A stretch of 60,427 nucleotides of DNA from Candidatus Firestoneibacteriota bacterium. Lineage in GTDB: Bacteria; Oederibacteriota; D2-FULL-39-29. The DNA lies in the NCBI GenBank assembly GCA_026388015.1, contig JAPLKO010000057.1, positions 1 to 60,427 on the forward strand. The letters run 5' to 3'. The notes under the pieces are model-generated. The model had not been told where the DNA came from and did not search any database. It worked only from the letters and a program-made list of their open reading frames with translations. This document shows, one piece after another, positions 17,488-26,748 of the stretch; position 1 is the first letter of the stretch, and every line of letters starts with the position of its first letter. The position numbers and the translations under genes were made by a program.

Positions 17488-18037
17488 ATATGTATTTTTC
17501 CACCGTTTCCGGCACCATAAAGGCCGGAGGAAGACCTTTCCTTATCATTTCTCTTATTCCGCTTGAAGAAACGTCAACACACCTTATTTCAACAGGAGTT
17601 CCGATTTTTTTTGCTTTTTTAGTGACCTTAAAGCCGGGCCTGCTCATAATCAAAATATTTACTTCTTTTATCAGTTTTTTCCAGGATTTCCAGCCGGAAA
17701 GCTGCTCAACTATATCAGCTCCGATAATAAAGTATATTTTATTTTTTTCGGAATATTTTGCCTTAAAATATCTTACCGTGTCTATGCTGAAAGATTTTCC
17801 CGCCTTTTTAAGTTCGTAATCAGAGATTTCAAAATCCGGAAAAGCTTTAAGCGCCAGCGCCACCATTTTATACCTGTCTTTCGCAGAAGTCAAATATTTT
17901 TCGTTCTTATGCGGAGGGCGGGCGGACGGTATAAATATTATTTTATCCAGCCTGCACAGCTTCATTATGTCTTCGGCGGCAAGCAGATGGCCGAGGTGAA
18001 TCGGATCAAACGTCCCGCCAAGTAAACCAATCTTCAT
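17462..18037 (-). CDS. nadD: nicotinate-nucleotide adenylyltransferase
   Basis: Adenylates nicotinate mononucleotide in NAD synthesis. The 191-aa nucleotidyltransferase has GGTFDPIHLGH (HxGH at 14-17) and the C-terminal ISSTxIR equivalent DVSSSGIREMI. I chose the ATG at 18037, preceded by GGAGGT 9 bases upstream, over a frame that extends 13 codons further without Shine-Dalgarno sequence. It is followed directly by yqeK. Confidence 0.95.
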   Translation of the reverse strand: MKIGLLGGTFDPIHLGHLLAAEDIMKLCRLDKIIFIPSARPPHKNEKYLTSAKDRYKMVALALKAFPDFEISDYELKKAGKSFSIDTVRYFKAKYSEKNKIYFIIGADIVEQLSGWKSWKKLIKEVNILIMSRPGFKVTKKAKKIGTPVEIRCVDVSSSGIREMIRKGLPPAFMVPETVEKYIYEKQLYRN

Positions 18038-18098
18038 AAGTACTATACCTCCGGACCTAAAACCCGAAAACTGCACCCGGGTCAGGTCATGCGCCTGA

Positions 18099-20879
18099 TT
18101 AAAAGATATTATTTAGTCCTATATAGTAGACCGGATTTGTGCTTCCTGCGTCCGTTCTGAAACCGGCATCTATTCTCAATATCACGGGATAGCTCTGCCA
18201 GAGGAAGGCGTGGAACCTGAGCCCTGCTCCCACCCCGTTTTTCACCTCACCCGCGGTAACGGCGGCATTGTTGTTAAAAACAATTCCCTGATCGCTAAAT
18301 ATAACGGCTCTCACTTTTTTGAGCAAAAGCCAGGCAGCCGGCCACACGCTCACATCCGCTTTTTCTATCAGAGAGAAACGCAGTTCCATATTGGCAAGCA
18401 AAATATTGCTTCCAGTATCTTCTCCAGGGTATCCCCTTAATTTTTCCCCGCCCAATACAAAGTATCCGGCCTGCGGCCCAAAAGAAGCGCCGGCAAAAAA
18501 CCTAAAACCTGCTGTGGTCTCTTTATCCAGGAACAAGTACTCCTGATCTTCCGCCATTATATTGACATAATTTCTTGTGCCCCCTAAAACATAATCCGCC
18601 CTCTCTATATTAACAGCAGTTGCCCCGCCTGCGCAAGGAGTATCCATATTGTAGGTTAATCTATCATTTACAAATTCCAGCACCAGGGAATTGGTAAGGT
18701 CGCTGCTATGATTTCCCGCCTCGGCGTCAGCATAGTTATTTTTGTAATAACTCTTTAGTAAAAGCGAAACCCGGGTATTCTTGTCAAAGGGATAAATAAA
18801 AGGCAAAGATAATCCTGTCTCCTCTTTATAATAATATGTTCCGTCTGTAGTTTTGTCCGTAAAAAAAGCGGAACCGTAAGTTTTGCCGGTATAAAAAGAT
18901 ACACCAAAGTTAATTCTACAGGCGCGGTTGACATAATTCAGCTGCCAGCCTGACTGATAATCCTTTACGGCAGCTCCGAAGAATTCGAAATTGTGTTCCC
19001 CGAGAAGGTCGGAAAAAGAGAGATAACCGCCGCCGACCAGGCCCGAAGCGGAGTCATAGCCGAAAAGAAAATATATCAAATCCAGGGAAATATCGAGCCG
19101 GTAAGGCACTACCGGAAAATTAGTAAGCCTATAGTCCTTTTTTGCCGGGACGGGCAGAGGCTCCACAATAAAAGCTTTTTCAAGTTTTTGCGCCGGGTCC
19201 AGGTCAGCAAGATAGAGATTATAGCAGCTTTCTTCAAAGTAAGAAAATACAACTTTTTTTCCGTCAGCCGAGCCTGAAGGGGAGAAGCCCCCCCCTTTTA
19301 CATCAGTATAAGCGAAGAGTTCTTTCGTCTGCATATTCAGGCGGTAAAGATTATATATTCCGTTGATATCAGCCGTTAAAGTCATAGTCTGCAAAGTATT
19401 TAAATCCGGACTCAAAAAATTATGCCGCCCGGTTAAGAAATCTTCGCTTACCGGCTCTGTCTTCCAGTTTTTAATTTTATAGATATTTCTGAACCCGCTC
19501 TCCCTCTCCGAGACATAGTAGACCTCCTCCCCGTCCGGAGAAAAGACCGCGCCGTTATCATCGTATCTGTCTTCGGTTAAACGTTTTATTATCTCGCCCT
19601 TCATATTTCCGGCGTAAACATCGGACTTTCCGTCTTTTACGCCTGTAAAAAGAATATTGTTATCCGGGCCGAAACAAGGGGAAGACACAATTTCCAGCCC
19701 AAAATCACTTTCGCCTGTCACTCGGTTCTCCTTAAGATCCCAAAACCGGATTTTCTGAACTCCGGCGGCTTTCGCAGCAAAAGCAAGATATTTCCCGTCT
19801 TTAGAAACAGAAAGCGCCCTGCCGGTCCCTGAATAACTGTCATAGCATCTGCCAAGCAGTTCCTTTATTTCTCCGGTTTTTATATTCAATTCGAAAAGTC
19901 CGGTATAAACTTTCTGATCCGAAAGATAATAAAGTTTATTACCGTCCGCGGAAAAAACAGGAGCGCGGTTATAGACGGGTCTTAAGCCGCCGTCTTTTGT
20001 CAGCTTTTGGGCGTAATCCGCCGCGTCTTTTTTCCCTTTTGCCTGCGAAAAATATCTGGCCTTTAAATCATATTGCCACTTTTTGTTGAAAGCATTAAAT
20101 TCTATGTTAAGCGCTTTTTGTATTACAGTTTCCTGCATATTAGCGATATAGCCGAATTCTTTGAGCATGAGAGCTACCTTGTCTTTGCCGTAAGTTTTCG
20201 CTATAAAATCAAAGACATATTGAGACTCTTTATACATCAGGACTATATCGTGACCGTCTATATAATTAAAACTGCCCAGATCACCAAGGTCTTTAATCTT
20301 GTTATTCAGCGCTGCATCCCGGAGAAGCATGTCCGTAATAGAATCATCATAATCTTCTGCGCCGTATTCAGCCATGCCTTCCATAACCCAAAGCGGGATA
20401 AAAAGCGCTTTTGCAAACTGATAGGGTTTTCCAAAACCTGAAAAGAGAGATTCAAACTGTAATTCGTGCGTTAATTCGTGGGTTAAAACTTCCTTCATTC
20501 TTTTTGCCGAAGTGTAAACCGGAAGAACTATTCTGTTCTTGAGTGACTCTGTGAAACCGCCCACGCCCTCATCGATTATGCCGGCGGTAATATTCGTCTG
20601 TTCAAAATCAAGAGGAGAAGCATAGAGGAATACCTTTATCGGCCCGGGGGGATTTACCTTCAAGTCCGCAGAGAGCCCGGCGTAAGCCTCTTCAAAGCAG
20701 ATAGAGAACTCCTTGGCCAGGTTATCATCTTCTAAGGTAAAGTAAATGTTAAAGTTTGCGGTCGGCAATTCTTTCCAGACAAGCTTTTTGTAGTTCACTT
20801 TGTTTTTACCAAAAGCAGCCGGCAAAGCAAAAGCGGGAAGAAGGCATAATATTGCAATTTTTAAAAATATTTTATTCAA
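18099..20879 (-). CDS. large exported HEXXH metallopeptidase-like protein with TolB-type propeller and C-terminal barrel
   Basis: A 926-aa protein with signal peptide (FLKIAILCLLPAFALPAAFG). Residues about 35-180 are peptidase-MA-like, with HELTH (134-138) and a downstream WVMEGMAEYGAED supplying the third ligand (Glu168 or Glu171). Residues about 280-600 contain repeated PD40/TolB-like strands (PVFSADGNKLYYLSD, AVFSPDGEEVYYVSE, GFSPSGSADGKKVVFSY). The last 330 residues are Tyr/Phe/Gly-rich beta strands ending in a barrel-like terminus (YYIGLNNIF), like the Omp85/D15 class. It is probably an outer-membrane surface protein. Proteolysis is predicted from motifs only. Confidence 0.82.
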   Translation of the reverse strand: MNKIFLKIAILCLLPAFALPAAFGKNKVNYKKLVWKELPTANFNIYFTLEDDNLAKEFSICFEEAYAGLSADLKVNPPGPIKVFLYASPLDFEQTNITAGIIDEGVGGFTESLKNRIVLPVYTSAKRMKEVLTHELTHELQFESLFSGFGKPYQFAKALFIPLWVMEGMAEYGAEDYDDSITDMLLRDAALNNKIKDLGDLGSFNYIDGHDIVLMYKESQYVFDFIAKTYGKDKVALMLKEFGYIANMQETVIQKALNIEFNAFNKKWQYDLKARYFSQAKGKKDAADYAQKLTKDGGLRPVYNRAPVFSADGNKLYYLSDQKVYTGLFELNIKTGEIKELLGRCYDSYSGTGRALSVSKDGKYLAFAAKAAGVQKIRFWDLKENRVTGESDFGLEIVSSPCFGPDNNILFTGVKDGKSDVYAGNMKGEIIKRLTEDRYDDNGAVFSPDGEEVYYVSERESGFRNIYKIKNWKTEPVSEDFLTGRHNFLSPDLNTLQTMTLTADINGIYNLYRLNMQTKELFAYTDVKGGGFSPSGSADGKKVVFSYFEESCYNLYLADLDPAQKLEKAFIVEPLPVPAKKDYRLTNFPVVPYRLDISLDLIYFLFGYDSASGLVGGGYLSFSDLLGEHNFEFFGAAVKDYQSGWQLNYVNRACRINFGVSFYTGKTYGSAFFTDKTTDGTYYYKEETGLSLPFIYPFDKNTRVSLLLKSYYKNNYADAEAGNHSSDLTNSLVLEFVNDRLTYNMDTPCAGGATAVNIERADYVLGGTRNYVNIMAEDQEYLFLDKETTAGFRFFAGASFGPQAGYFVLGGEKLRGYPGEDTGSNILLANMELRFSLIEKADVSVWPAAWLLLKKVRAVIFSDQGIVFNNNAAVTAGEVKNGVGAGLRFHAFLWQSYPVILRIDAGFRTDAGSTNPVYYIGLNNIF

Positions 20880-20890
20880 AACGTCTCCTA

Positions 20891-21100
20891 TTAATTACCG
20901 CAGGAGCAGGAAGGCTTTTTACAGGACTCGCGATAAACGCAGTCAGAGGCAGAGCTTTTTTTTGTGCCAAACACGGAAAGCTTTTTAACTGTTTTTTTAC
21001 TGCCGCAGCCGGGACAAACAACACCTGCCAGACCTGAGTTATACAGGAGCTCTTCGAACGCCTTCCCGCACTTTTTGCAGGAAAATTCATAAAGAGGCAT
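20891..21100 (-). CDS. FmdB-type zinc-ribbon protein
   Basis: A 69-aa protein beginning MPLYEFSCKKCGKAFEE, the FmdB/CxxC-CxxC regulatory family signature, with a second pair CPGCGS and a Cys-rich tail (SCKKPSCSCGN). It probably binds one zinc. The role is unknown. I chose the ATG at 21100 because family members start at this MPxYEF; the frame itself is open 9 codons further. It lies 5 bases after sppA and 11 before the propeller/barrel gene. Confidence 0.85.
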   Translation of the reverse strand: MPLYEFSCKKCGKAFEELLYNSGLAGVVCPGCGSKKTVKKLSVFGTKKSSASDCVYRESCKKPSCSCGN

Positions 21101-21105
21101 TTTTA

Positions 21106-22059
21106 TTATTCCCCATACAGGTAGCACATACCCTTAAAGAAAAATTTATTTATCAGGCTGTCGGCCTCTTCACTGCCGGAAAGAAATTCAAGAAGCCGCA
21201 TCTTCTTTTTCTCATAGACCACCACCGGCTCGCCGCTAATTCCGGCCGTTTTTGCGGCATATTTTACTGCATCTTCAAAGGTGCCCATATTGTCCACCAA
21301 ACCGAGTTTCAAGGCCTGCTTACCGGAGAAGACCCGGCCGTCAGCAATTTTTAAAACGGCTTCTTTCACGTCAGTCCGGTCCGGTGTTTTATTACTATTA
21401 TTCTGCTTTAGTATACTAATTATTTGCGTCTCACGGTTGCGGACTATGGTGTCCACAAATTGTGTTTGCACATCATCTATTACTTCCTGCATTAGTACTT
21501 CTTCCTCGCGCGTCATCTTTCTTGACATGGAAGCGATATCCTTAAACTTTCCGCTTTTTATGGTCACCTGTTTCAGACCTATCTTGGCAAAAAGTTCTTC
21601 AAAGTTGAAGTAGCTGATAATAACGCCGATAGAACCGGTCAAAGTTCCGGGATTTGAAAATATGTTGCCGGCAGCGCAACCGACATAATACCCGCCCGAG
21701 GCCGCCACGCTCCCGAAAGACGCTACCACTATTTTGCCGTTATCCTTCGCCGCATAAATTTCGCGGTTTATTTCCTGGCAGACAGCCACCCCTCCTCCGG
21801 GAGAATCAATCCGGAGCACAATCGCCTTAATGGAAGAATTATCATTAAATCTCCTCAGGGTATCACAGACCGTTTTTGAGCTGTAAAGAGGCCCGTAAAT
21901 ATTTATCACCCCTATATTCCCGCCGGTCAAGATATTTCGTACTTTTCCCGAGGACTTCCCGCCTTTGAGTCCGCCGTTGAAAAATATATACAGCAGATTC
22001 AAGACCACAAATATACCGAGAACCACTAAAACTACTCTCAAGAGTTTTTTCTTTTGCAT
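21106..22059 (-). CDS. sppA: signal peptide peptidase SppA (short form)
   Basis: Membrane-bound serine protease of 317 aa that degrades released signal peptides. One N-terminal membrane segment (LLRVVLVVLGIFVVLNLLYIFF) is followed by the S49 domain with RIDSPGGG, the nucleophile in VAASGGYYVG (Ser121) and the general base Lys in SGKFKDIA (about Lys173). The family length is typical of the Bacillus-type single-domain SppA. It directly abuts rpsA (stop at 22060) and is likely co-transcribed. Confidence 0.94.
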   Translation of the reverse strand: MQKKKLLRVVLVVLGIFVVLNLLYIFFNGGLKGGKSSGKVRNILTGGNIGVINIYGPLYSSKTVCDTLRRFNDNSSIKAIVLRIDSPGGGVAVCQEINREIYAAKDNGKIVVASFGSVAASGGYYVGCAAGNIFSNPGTLTGSIGVIISYFNFEELFAKIGLKQVTIKSGKFKDIASMSRKMTREEEVLMQEVIDDVQTQFVDTIVRNRETQIISILKQNNSNKTPDRTDVKEAVLKIADGRVFSGKQALKLGLVDNMGTFEDAVKYAAKTAGISGEPVVVYEKKKMRLLEFLSGSEEADSLINKFFFKGMCYLYGE

Positions 22060-23802
22060 TTATTCCGCCTGTCCTGCTCCCGGCGCTGCATTCTTGCCGG
22101 TCTCTCCATCTTCCTGTCTCAGAATATCCCCAAAAGTTCCTTTCCCATCGCTGCTGTCACTGTATTTTTTGAGTTCTTCGGCTTTCATATCGGAGTGAAG
22201 ATGTTTAATACTTAAGGATATCTTCCTGTATTCCACATCAAGCTTTATTACTTTAGCCTCTTTGATTTCCTCAAGCTTTGCGGCATCTTCCGCCTTTTGC
22301 ACCGGCTCTTCGGAAAGTTCGGATATATGAACAAAACCCTCCAGATCTTTTTCCAGCTCCAGGAGTATGCCAAAGTTTGCTACTTTGGTTACCCTGCCTT
22401 TAACAATACTCCCGACTTTATAATTTTCCGGAATGCAGGTAAGCCAGGGGTCCGCAGTCAGCTGCTTGAGACCAAGGTTAACCTTCCGGTTGAGCTTGTC
22501 AATGTTCAATACCAGAGCCTCTACTCTTTCTCCTTTCCTGAATATTCCTTTTAGGGTGGGAAATTTTCTAGTCCAGGAAAGATCTTTTTTATTCAGCACA
22601 CCTTCTATGCCGTTCTCGAACTCCAGATACACTTTCGAACCGGAATAGCCTGTCACAATTCCGCTCGCTTTGGTATTCGGCTGATATTTTTGCTCAATTT
22701 CCTCAAAGGGATCGCGTTCCAGCTGCTTTAAGCCGAATAATATTTTTCTGTTATTCTTGTCTATATTTAAAACTTTCACCTTAATTGCCTCGCCGACAGC
22801 CAGAAATTCCGCCGGATTTTTTACTCTTTTAGTCCAGGACATATCTGAAACGTGGAGCAGACCTTCTATATTTTCGTCTATTTTGATAAAAGCCCCGTAT
22901 TCTAAAATATTCACAATCTTGCCGTTAATAATCGAACCGATAGAATACTTTTCCTCAATCTTCATCCAGGGGTCATCCTTAAGCTGTTTTAAACCCAGGG
23001 AAATTCTCTTTTTTTCTATATCTATCTTGATAATTTTCACTTCGATTTCTGATTCAATGGCCAGCACTTCGGCAGGATGGGAAACTTTTCCCCAGGACAT
23101 ATCAGAAATATGGAGGAGTCCTGTCACACCGCCAATATCAATGAAGGCACCGTAGGAGGTGATAGACTTGACCAGGCCTTTTCTTAAGTCACCTTCTTTT
23201 ACCGTATCCCAAAGTTCTTTCCTTTGCTTTCTGTTATTGTCCAGAATGGCAACTTTATGCGAGACTATTATTTCGCCTTTTTTCTTTCCGTATTTTATTA
23301 TTTTAACCGGAATTATTTTATTGGTTATACTCCCGGCGCTGTCTACGCCGCTCGGCTGGAACTGTGAATTAGGCAGGAAGACTTCAACCCCTATATCTAC
23401 GATAAAACCCCCTTTTATGGGACGGAGTATTTTTCCTTCTATTATATCTTTGTTTTTGTAAATATCTTCCAGCCCGTCAAGATTTCTCAGTCTGTCTGCT
23501 TTTATTTTTGAGAGAACCAGAAACCCCTGGGAATTCTCTATTCTATCCAATAATACATCAACTATATCGCCTTCTTTTACGGTAACCTGGCCTTGCTGGT
23601 TGGTAAATTCTTTGAGAGGAATCATGCCGTCGGATTTATAACCTACATCTACAAAAATACTTTCCTGGCTTACTTTTATTACTTTGGCCTTTATTACTTT
23701 TCCTTCCTCAAGGCCGGAAAATTCCGCAGCCATGAGCGTGCCCATATCTAATTCTTCTTTGTCCCCTCCGTTTTTTTCGTTGTTAGCAATTTCTTCGACC
23801 AT
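22060..23802 (-). CDS. rpsA: 30S ribosomal protein S1 (six S1 domains)
   Basis: RNA-binding ribosomal protein of 580 aa. Six S1 OB-fold repeats can be traced, starting near residues 33, 115, 200, 285, 372 and 460. The third and fourth are the best conserved (YGAFIDIGGVTGLLHISDMSW; YGAFIKI...GLLHVSDMSW). The acidic N-terminus and tail are usual. It follows ispH by 39 bases; the ispH-rpsA pairing is well known in several phyla and strengthens both calls. Confidence 0.95.
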   Translation of the reverse strand: MVEEIANNEKNGGDKEELDMGTLMAAEFSGLEEGKVIKAKVIKVSQESIFVDVGYKSDGMIPLKEFTNQQGQVTVKEGDIVDVLLDRIENSQGFLVLSKIKADRLRNLDGLEDIYKNKDIIEGKILRPIKGGFIVDIGVEVFLPNSQFQPSGVDSAGSITNKIIPVKIIKYGKKKGEIIVSHKVAILDNNRKQRKELWDTVKEGDLRKGLVKSITSYGAFIDIGGVTGLLHISDMSWGKVSHPAEVLAIESEIEVKIIKIDIEKKRISLGLKQLKDDPWMKIEEKYSIGSIINGKIVNILEYGAFIKIDENIEGLLHVSDMSWTKRVKNPAEFLAVGEAIKVKVLNIDKNNRKILFGLKQLERDPFEEIEQKYQPNTKASGIVTGYSGSKVYLEFENGIEGVLNKKDLSWTRKFPTLKGIFRKGERVEALVLNIDKLNRKVNLGLKQLTADPWLTCIPENYKVGSIVKGRVTKVANFGILLELEKDLEGFVHISELSEEPVQKAEDAAKLEEIKEAKVIKLDVEYRKISLSIKHLHSDMKAEELKKYSDSSDGKGTFGDILRQEDGETGKNAAPGAGQAE

Positions 23803-23841
23803 AATAACTCCTCACCTAACAACACCCGTGTTTTTTTCATG

Positions 23842-24723
23842 TTAGGATTTTTTGTTATGCCCGATAAGGCCGGACTTACTAAGGCCTTCCGGTGCAGTTA
23901 TAGCTTTAATCACGTTTTTTATTATCCAATCAGGGGTGGAAGCGCCGGCGGTAACACCGGCAAGCGTCTTTCCCTTCAGCCAGCTCTTTTTAATTTCAAG
24001 AGCACTTTCTATATGATAAGCGGGGACTCTCTTTTCTCTGCAGAGTTCAGCCAAATGCTTTGTGTTGGCGCTGTTTTTACCCCCAACGATTAACATTATA
24101 TCAACTTTATCCGCCAACTTCAAGGCGGAATCCTGGCGCTTTTTTGTAGCATCACATATGGTATTGTAAACTCTGATTTCCGGAGTCTTGTCAAGCAGGA
24201 CCGAAACAGTCTCCAGAAAATTCTGCATGGATTGGGTGGTCTGAACGACAACACCCAGCTTTGCGCACTTCTTTATTTTTTCTGCCTCTTTGATATTTCC
24301 GACAACTATCGCCTTGTTATCCGTATAGCCGAGTATGCCTTGTACTTCCGGATGTTCCGTCTCCCCGAGGATCACGACCTGATAACCGTCGAGCATAAGT
24401 TTCTTGGCGAGTTTTTGCGCTTTCTTTACAAAAGGGCAGGTGGCATCCGTTACGTTCAGGCATTTTTTAGAAAATTCTTTTTCTTTTTCTGGCGGTATCC
24501 CGTGAGTGCGTATTATAATAGAACTGCCTTTCTCTATTTTTTTAATATCACTGACCTGGTAAACCCCCTCTTGCTCAAATTTCTCGACCACCTGGGGATT
24601 ATGAATAATAGGCCCGTAAGTATAGATCTCTTTCTGCGAATTCTTGGCAGTTTCCGCCGTCATTTTAATGGCCCGTTTGACCCCGAAACAAAAGCCGGCA
24701 TGCTGGGCAAGTATTACTTTCAT
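23842..24723 (-). CDS. ispH: 4-hydroxy-3-methylbut-2-enyl diphosphate reductase
   Basis: Last step of the MEP isoprenoid pathway, a 4Fe-4S enzyme making IPP and DMAPP. The 293 aa contain the three cluster cysteines Cys12 (GFCFGVKRA), Cys96 (DATCPFV) and Cys190 (NTICDATKKRQ), plus the diphosphate-binding histidines in IIHNP, RTHGIP and GETEHPEV. The C-terminal AGASTPDW is typical. It overlaps plsC by four bases and precedes rpsA, so isoprenoid and lipid genes are expressed with a ribosomal protein. Confidence 0.97.
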   Translation of the reverse strand: MKVILAQHAGFCFGVKRAIKMTAETAKNSQKEIYTYGPIIHNPQVVEKFEQEGVYQVSDIKKIEKGSSIIIRTHGIPPEKEKEFSKKCLNVTDATCPFVKKAQKLAKKLMLDGYQVVILGETEHPEVQGILGYTDNKAIVVGNIKEAEKIKKCAKLGVVVQTTQSMQNFLETVSVLLDKTPEIRVYNTICDATKKRQDSALKLADKVDIMLIVGGKNSANTKHLAELCREKRVPAYHIESALEIKKSWLKGKTLAGVTAGASTPDWIIKNVIKAITAPEGLSKSGLIGHNKKS

Positions 24724-25364
24724 ATTTTTCCTTCCGTTGCGGGAGGTTCCACCCCGCCAAGTTCCGCTATATTTTTCATTATCTCTTTGGCTACTCTCTT
24801 GTAATCTTCTTTATCCGGCTCCCGGTCGCAAACAGGCAGGATGCTGAAAGGTTTACCAAAAGTAAACGTTATTTGTTTGGGTTTCGGGAATTTACTGTTT
24901 TTTGGCATCGCTTCGTAAGCTCCGGTTATGAAGCAGGGCACTATCGGCAGGTTAGCCTGAAGCGCGAATAACCCTATCCCCGGTTTTCCCGGCTGCAATT
25001 TCCCGTCTTGGCTTCTCGTCCCTTCCGGAAACGCCACCAGCGCGATCTCTTCCTTTTTCAAGGCCTCGAGCGCCTTTTCAAAACCTCCGCGATAACCCGT
25101 CCCGCGGTTCAGCGGTATCGCCCCGACATGCTCAAGAAAAAATCTCAGAAAAATATTACTGAAAAGTGTATCCCGCGCCATAAATTTTGTCTTCTTTCTA
25201 AAATAAACCGCGATCCCCACAAAAGGCGGATCAATATGGCTGACATGATTAGACAAAATAAGGCAGGACCCCTTTTTGGGCACATTTTCCAGCCCCTTAA
25301 CTTTACACCTGAAGTAAAGCTTAAAGGGCAACAAGAGCACAAGTGTAGAAAATAACTTAAACAT
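24720..25364 (-). CDS. plsC: 1-acyl-sn-glycerol-3-phosphate acyltransferase
   Basis: Membrane enzyme that makes phosphatidic acid. The 214 aa carry the acyltransferase motifs NHVSHID (His40, Asp45), FPEGTRS and a hydrophobic N-terminus. The ATG at 25364 is only six bases from the predicted -10 (25370-25375), so the mRNA may be leaderless or nearly so. No other in-frame start with a ribosome-binding site is apparent before the NHxxxxD motif. It is first in a plsC-ispH-rpsA-sppA run. Confidence 0.93.
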   Translation of the reverse strand: MFKLFSTLVLLLPFKLYFRCKVKGLENVPKKGSCLILSNHVSHIDPPFVGIAVYFRKKTKFMARDTLFSNIFLRFFLEHVGAIPLNRGTGYRGGFEKALEALKKEEIALVAFPEGTRSQDGKLQPGKPGIGLFALQANLPIVPCFITGAYEAMPKNSKFPKPKQITFTFGKPFSILPVCDREPDKEDYKRVAKEIMKNIAELGGVEPPATEGKI

Positions 25365-25369
25365 AGTTT

Positions 25370-25398
25370 AATATACAATAAAGCAATAATTTTCGCAA
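25370..25398 (-). promoter_or_regulatory. sigma-70-type promoter of plsC-ispH-rpsA
   Basis: On the minus strand TTGCGA (25393-25398), a 17-base spacer and TATATT (25370-25375). Transcription would start within a base or two of the plsC ATG. Confidence 0.55.
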
Positions 25399-25464
25399 GA
25401 AAAAACACAGCTCGAAAACGAAGAGATTCAGGTATTGCTCTTACGGCGGGGAAACTTGAGTTTG

Positions 25465-26748
25465 TTATCTGCTAAGGTCAATACACAGGAGTTCCTCTGA
25501 AAATCTCAAATAGAGTTTTTTGTGGGCTACTATCGGAGAGGCCCAGCCGATAAAATCATCCCTGCCCTGAGCAATATTGAATTTGTAGCTCGAGAGCTCT
25601 TCGAATTTCTTTCCCGTTGCTTTTGCTATGATAAGCTCGGTTCCGCTTCTGATATATAGTTTGCCGTCGGCAAGAGCCAAAGAAGCGTCTATTTTTAGAC
25701 CTGATTTTGACCAGGCAATGGCGCCGGTTTTTGCTTCAACAGCTACCAGGTTAAAACAGCTTGCAAAACCATAAAAGTAGCCGCCGTAAAACACAAAACT
25801 AAAATGGCCGGCAGGAAGTTTTTTTGTATTCCACAGCTTTTTCACGCCGGCCTTTTCCCGGGTTCCGAAAATTTCAAGAAGCACCGGATCTTTTTCAAAA
25901 GGCTGTTCCAGTATTTTATTACCCTCAAACACCACCGGAGTAGCTATAGTGTTGACTCCCTCCAAAAGAGGATACTCAAACAAAAGTTTACCGTCTGCTA
26001 AACTCAAAACCGAAAGTCTGGCGAAAGGGGAATAAAGAACGCATTTCTCCCCGAAAAACTCTACAATACGCGGGGTCTGACTCACCTGTATGGTAGTCCT
26101 GATCTTCACCGGCCTTTTATAAAGCCAGAGCTCTTTCCCGGAAAGCGCGTCAAAAGCAGCGCACATTTCATTTTCTTTTTTTGCGTCAGGTCCGAGATTT
26201 ACTATAACTTTATTATCGGCGAGCAGCGGGGATATACTGTAGCCCTTCCAACCTTTTATATAGGGCGGGTAGGCTTTAAAAAGTTTCTTTTCCCAGATAA
26301 TGCTTCCCGTAAATCTATCAAGACAAAGCAGGTCTCCCATTGCGCCGATGGAATAAACAAATTTTTCCGTAACGGTTGCGGCTGCTCTCGGTCCGCCCTG
26401 TCCATAGGCCACTTTTTCGTACTTTACGGGATAAACATACTTCCATAGCTGCTTACCGGAAAAAGCATCAAGGCAGGTTACAGCTTCTGTTTCTTTGTTT
26501 TCAAGGGAGGTAACATACAGCAGATTGTCATAAATTACGGGACAGGACCATCCTATCTTCAACGGAACGCGCCATAATATTTTTGGACCTGCGCCCAAAA
26601 AACCCTCCAGCAGATCTACATCCTTAAAAACTCCGGAATAATCATTCCCGAGCCATTGCCGCCAATCGTTAGCAGGTTTTTTTTCTGTTGCAAAGGCGGG
26701 AAAAAGCGTGACAACCAGGACAACCAGCAAAACAGCTGCAGCTCTCAT
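25465..26748 (-). CDS. exported PQQ-type beta-propeller repeat protein
   Basis: A 427-aa protein with signal peptide (AAAVLLVVLVVTLFPAFAT). Multiple PQQ-propeller blades with the hallmark AxDxxTGxxxW pattern follow, for example CLDAFSGKQLWKY, CLDRFTGSIIWEK, AFDALSGKELWLY and AVEAKTGAIAWSK. The N-terminal WRQWLGNDYSGVFKDVDLL resembles PQQ proteins of planctomycete type. There is no sign of the Cys ring or calcium site of true quinoprotein dehydrogenases, so a binding or scaffold role is likelier. ATGA overlap with the epimerase gene. Confidence 0.82.
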   Translation of the reverse strand: MRAAAVLLVVLVVTLFPAFATEKKPANDWRQWLGNDYSGVFKDVDLLEGFLGAGPKILWRVPLKIGWSCPVIYDNLLYVTSLENKETEAVTCLDAFSGKQLWKYVYPVKYEKVAYGQGGPRAAATVTEKFVYSIGAMGDLLCLDRFTGSIIWEKKLFKAYPPYIKGWKGYSISPLLADNKVIVNLGPDAKKENEMCAAFDALSGKELWLYKRPVKIRTTIQVSQTPRIVEFFGEKCVLYSPFARLSVLSLADGKLLFEYPLLEGVNTIATPVVFEGNKILEQPFEKDPVLLEIFGTREKAGVKKLWNTKKLPAGHFSFVFYGGYFYGFASCFNLVAVEAKTGAIAWSKSGLKIDASLALADGKLYIRSGTELIIAKATGKKFEELSSYKFNIAQGRDDFIGWASPIVAHKKLYLRFSEELLCIDLSR

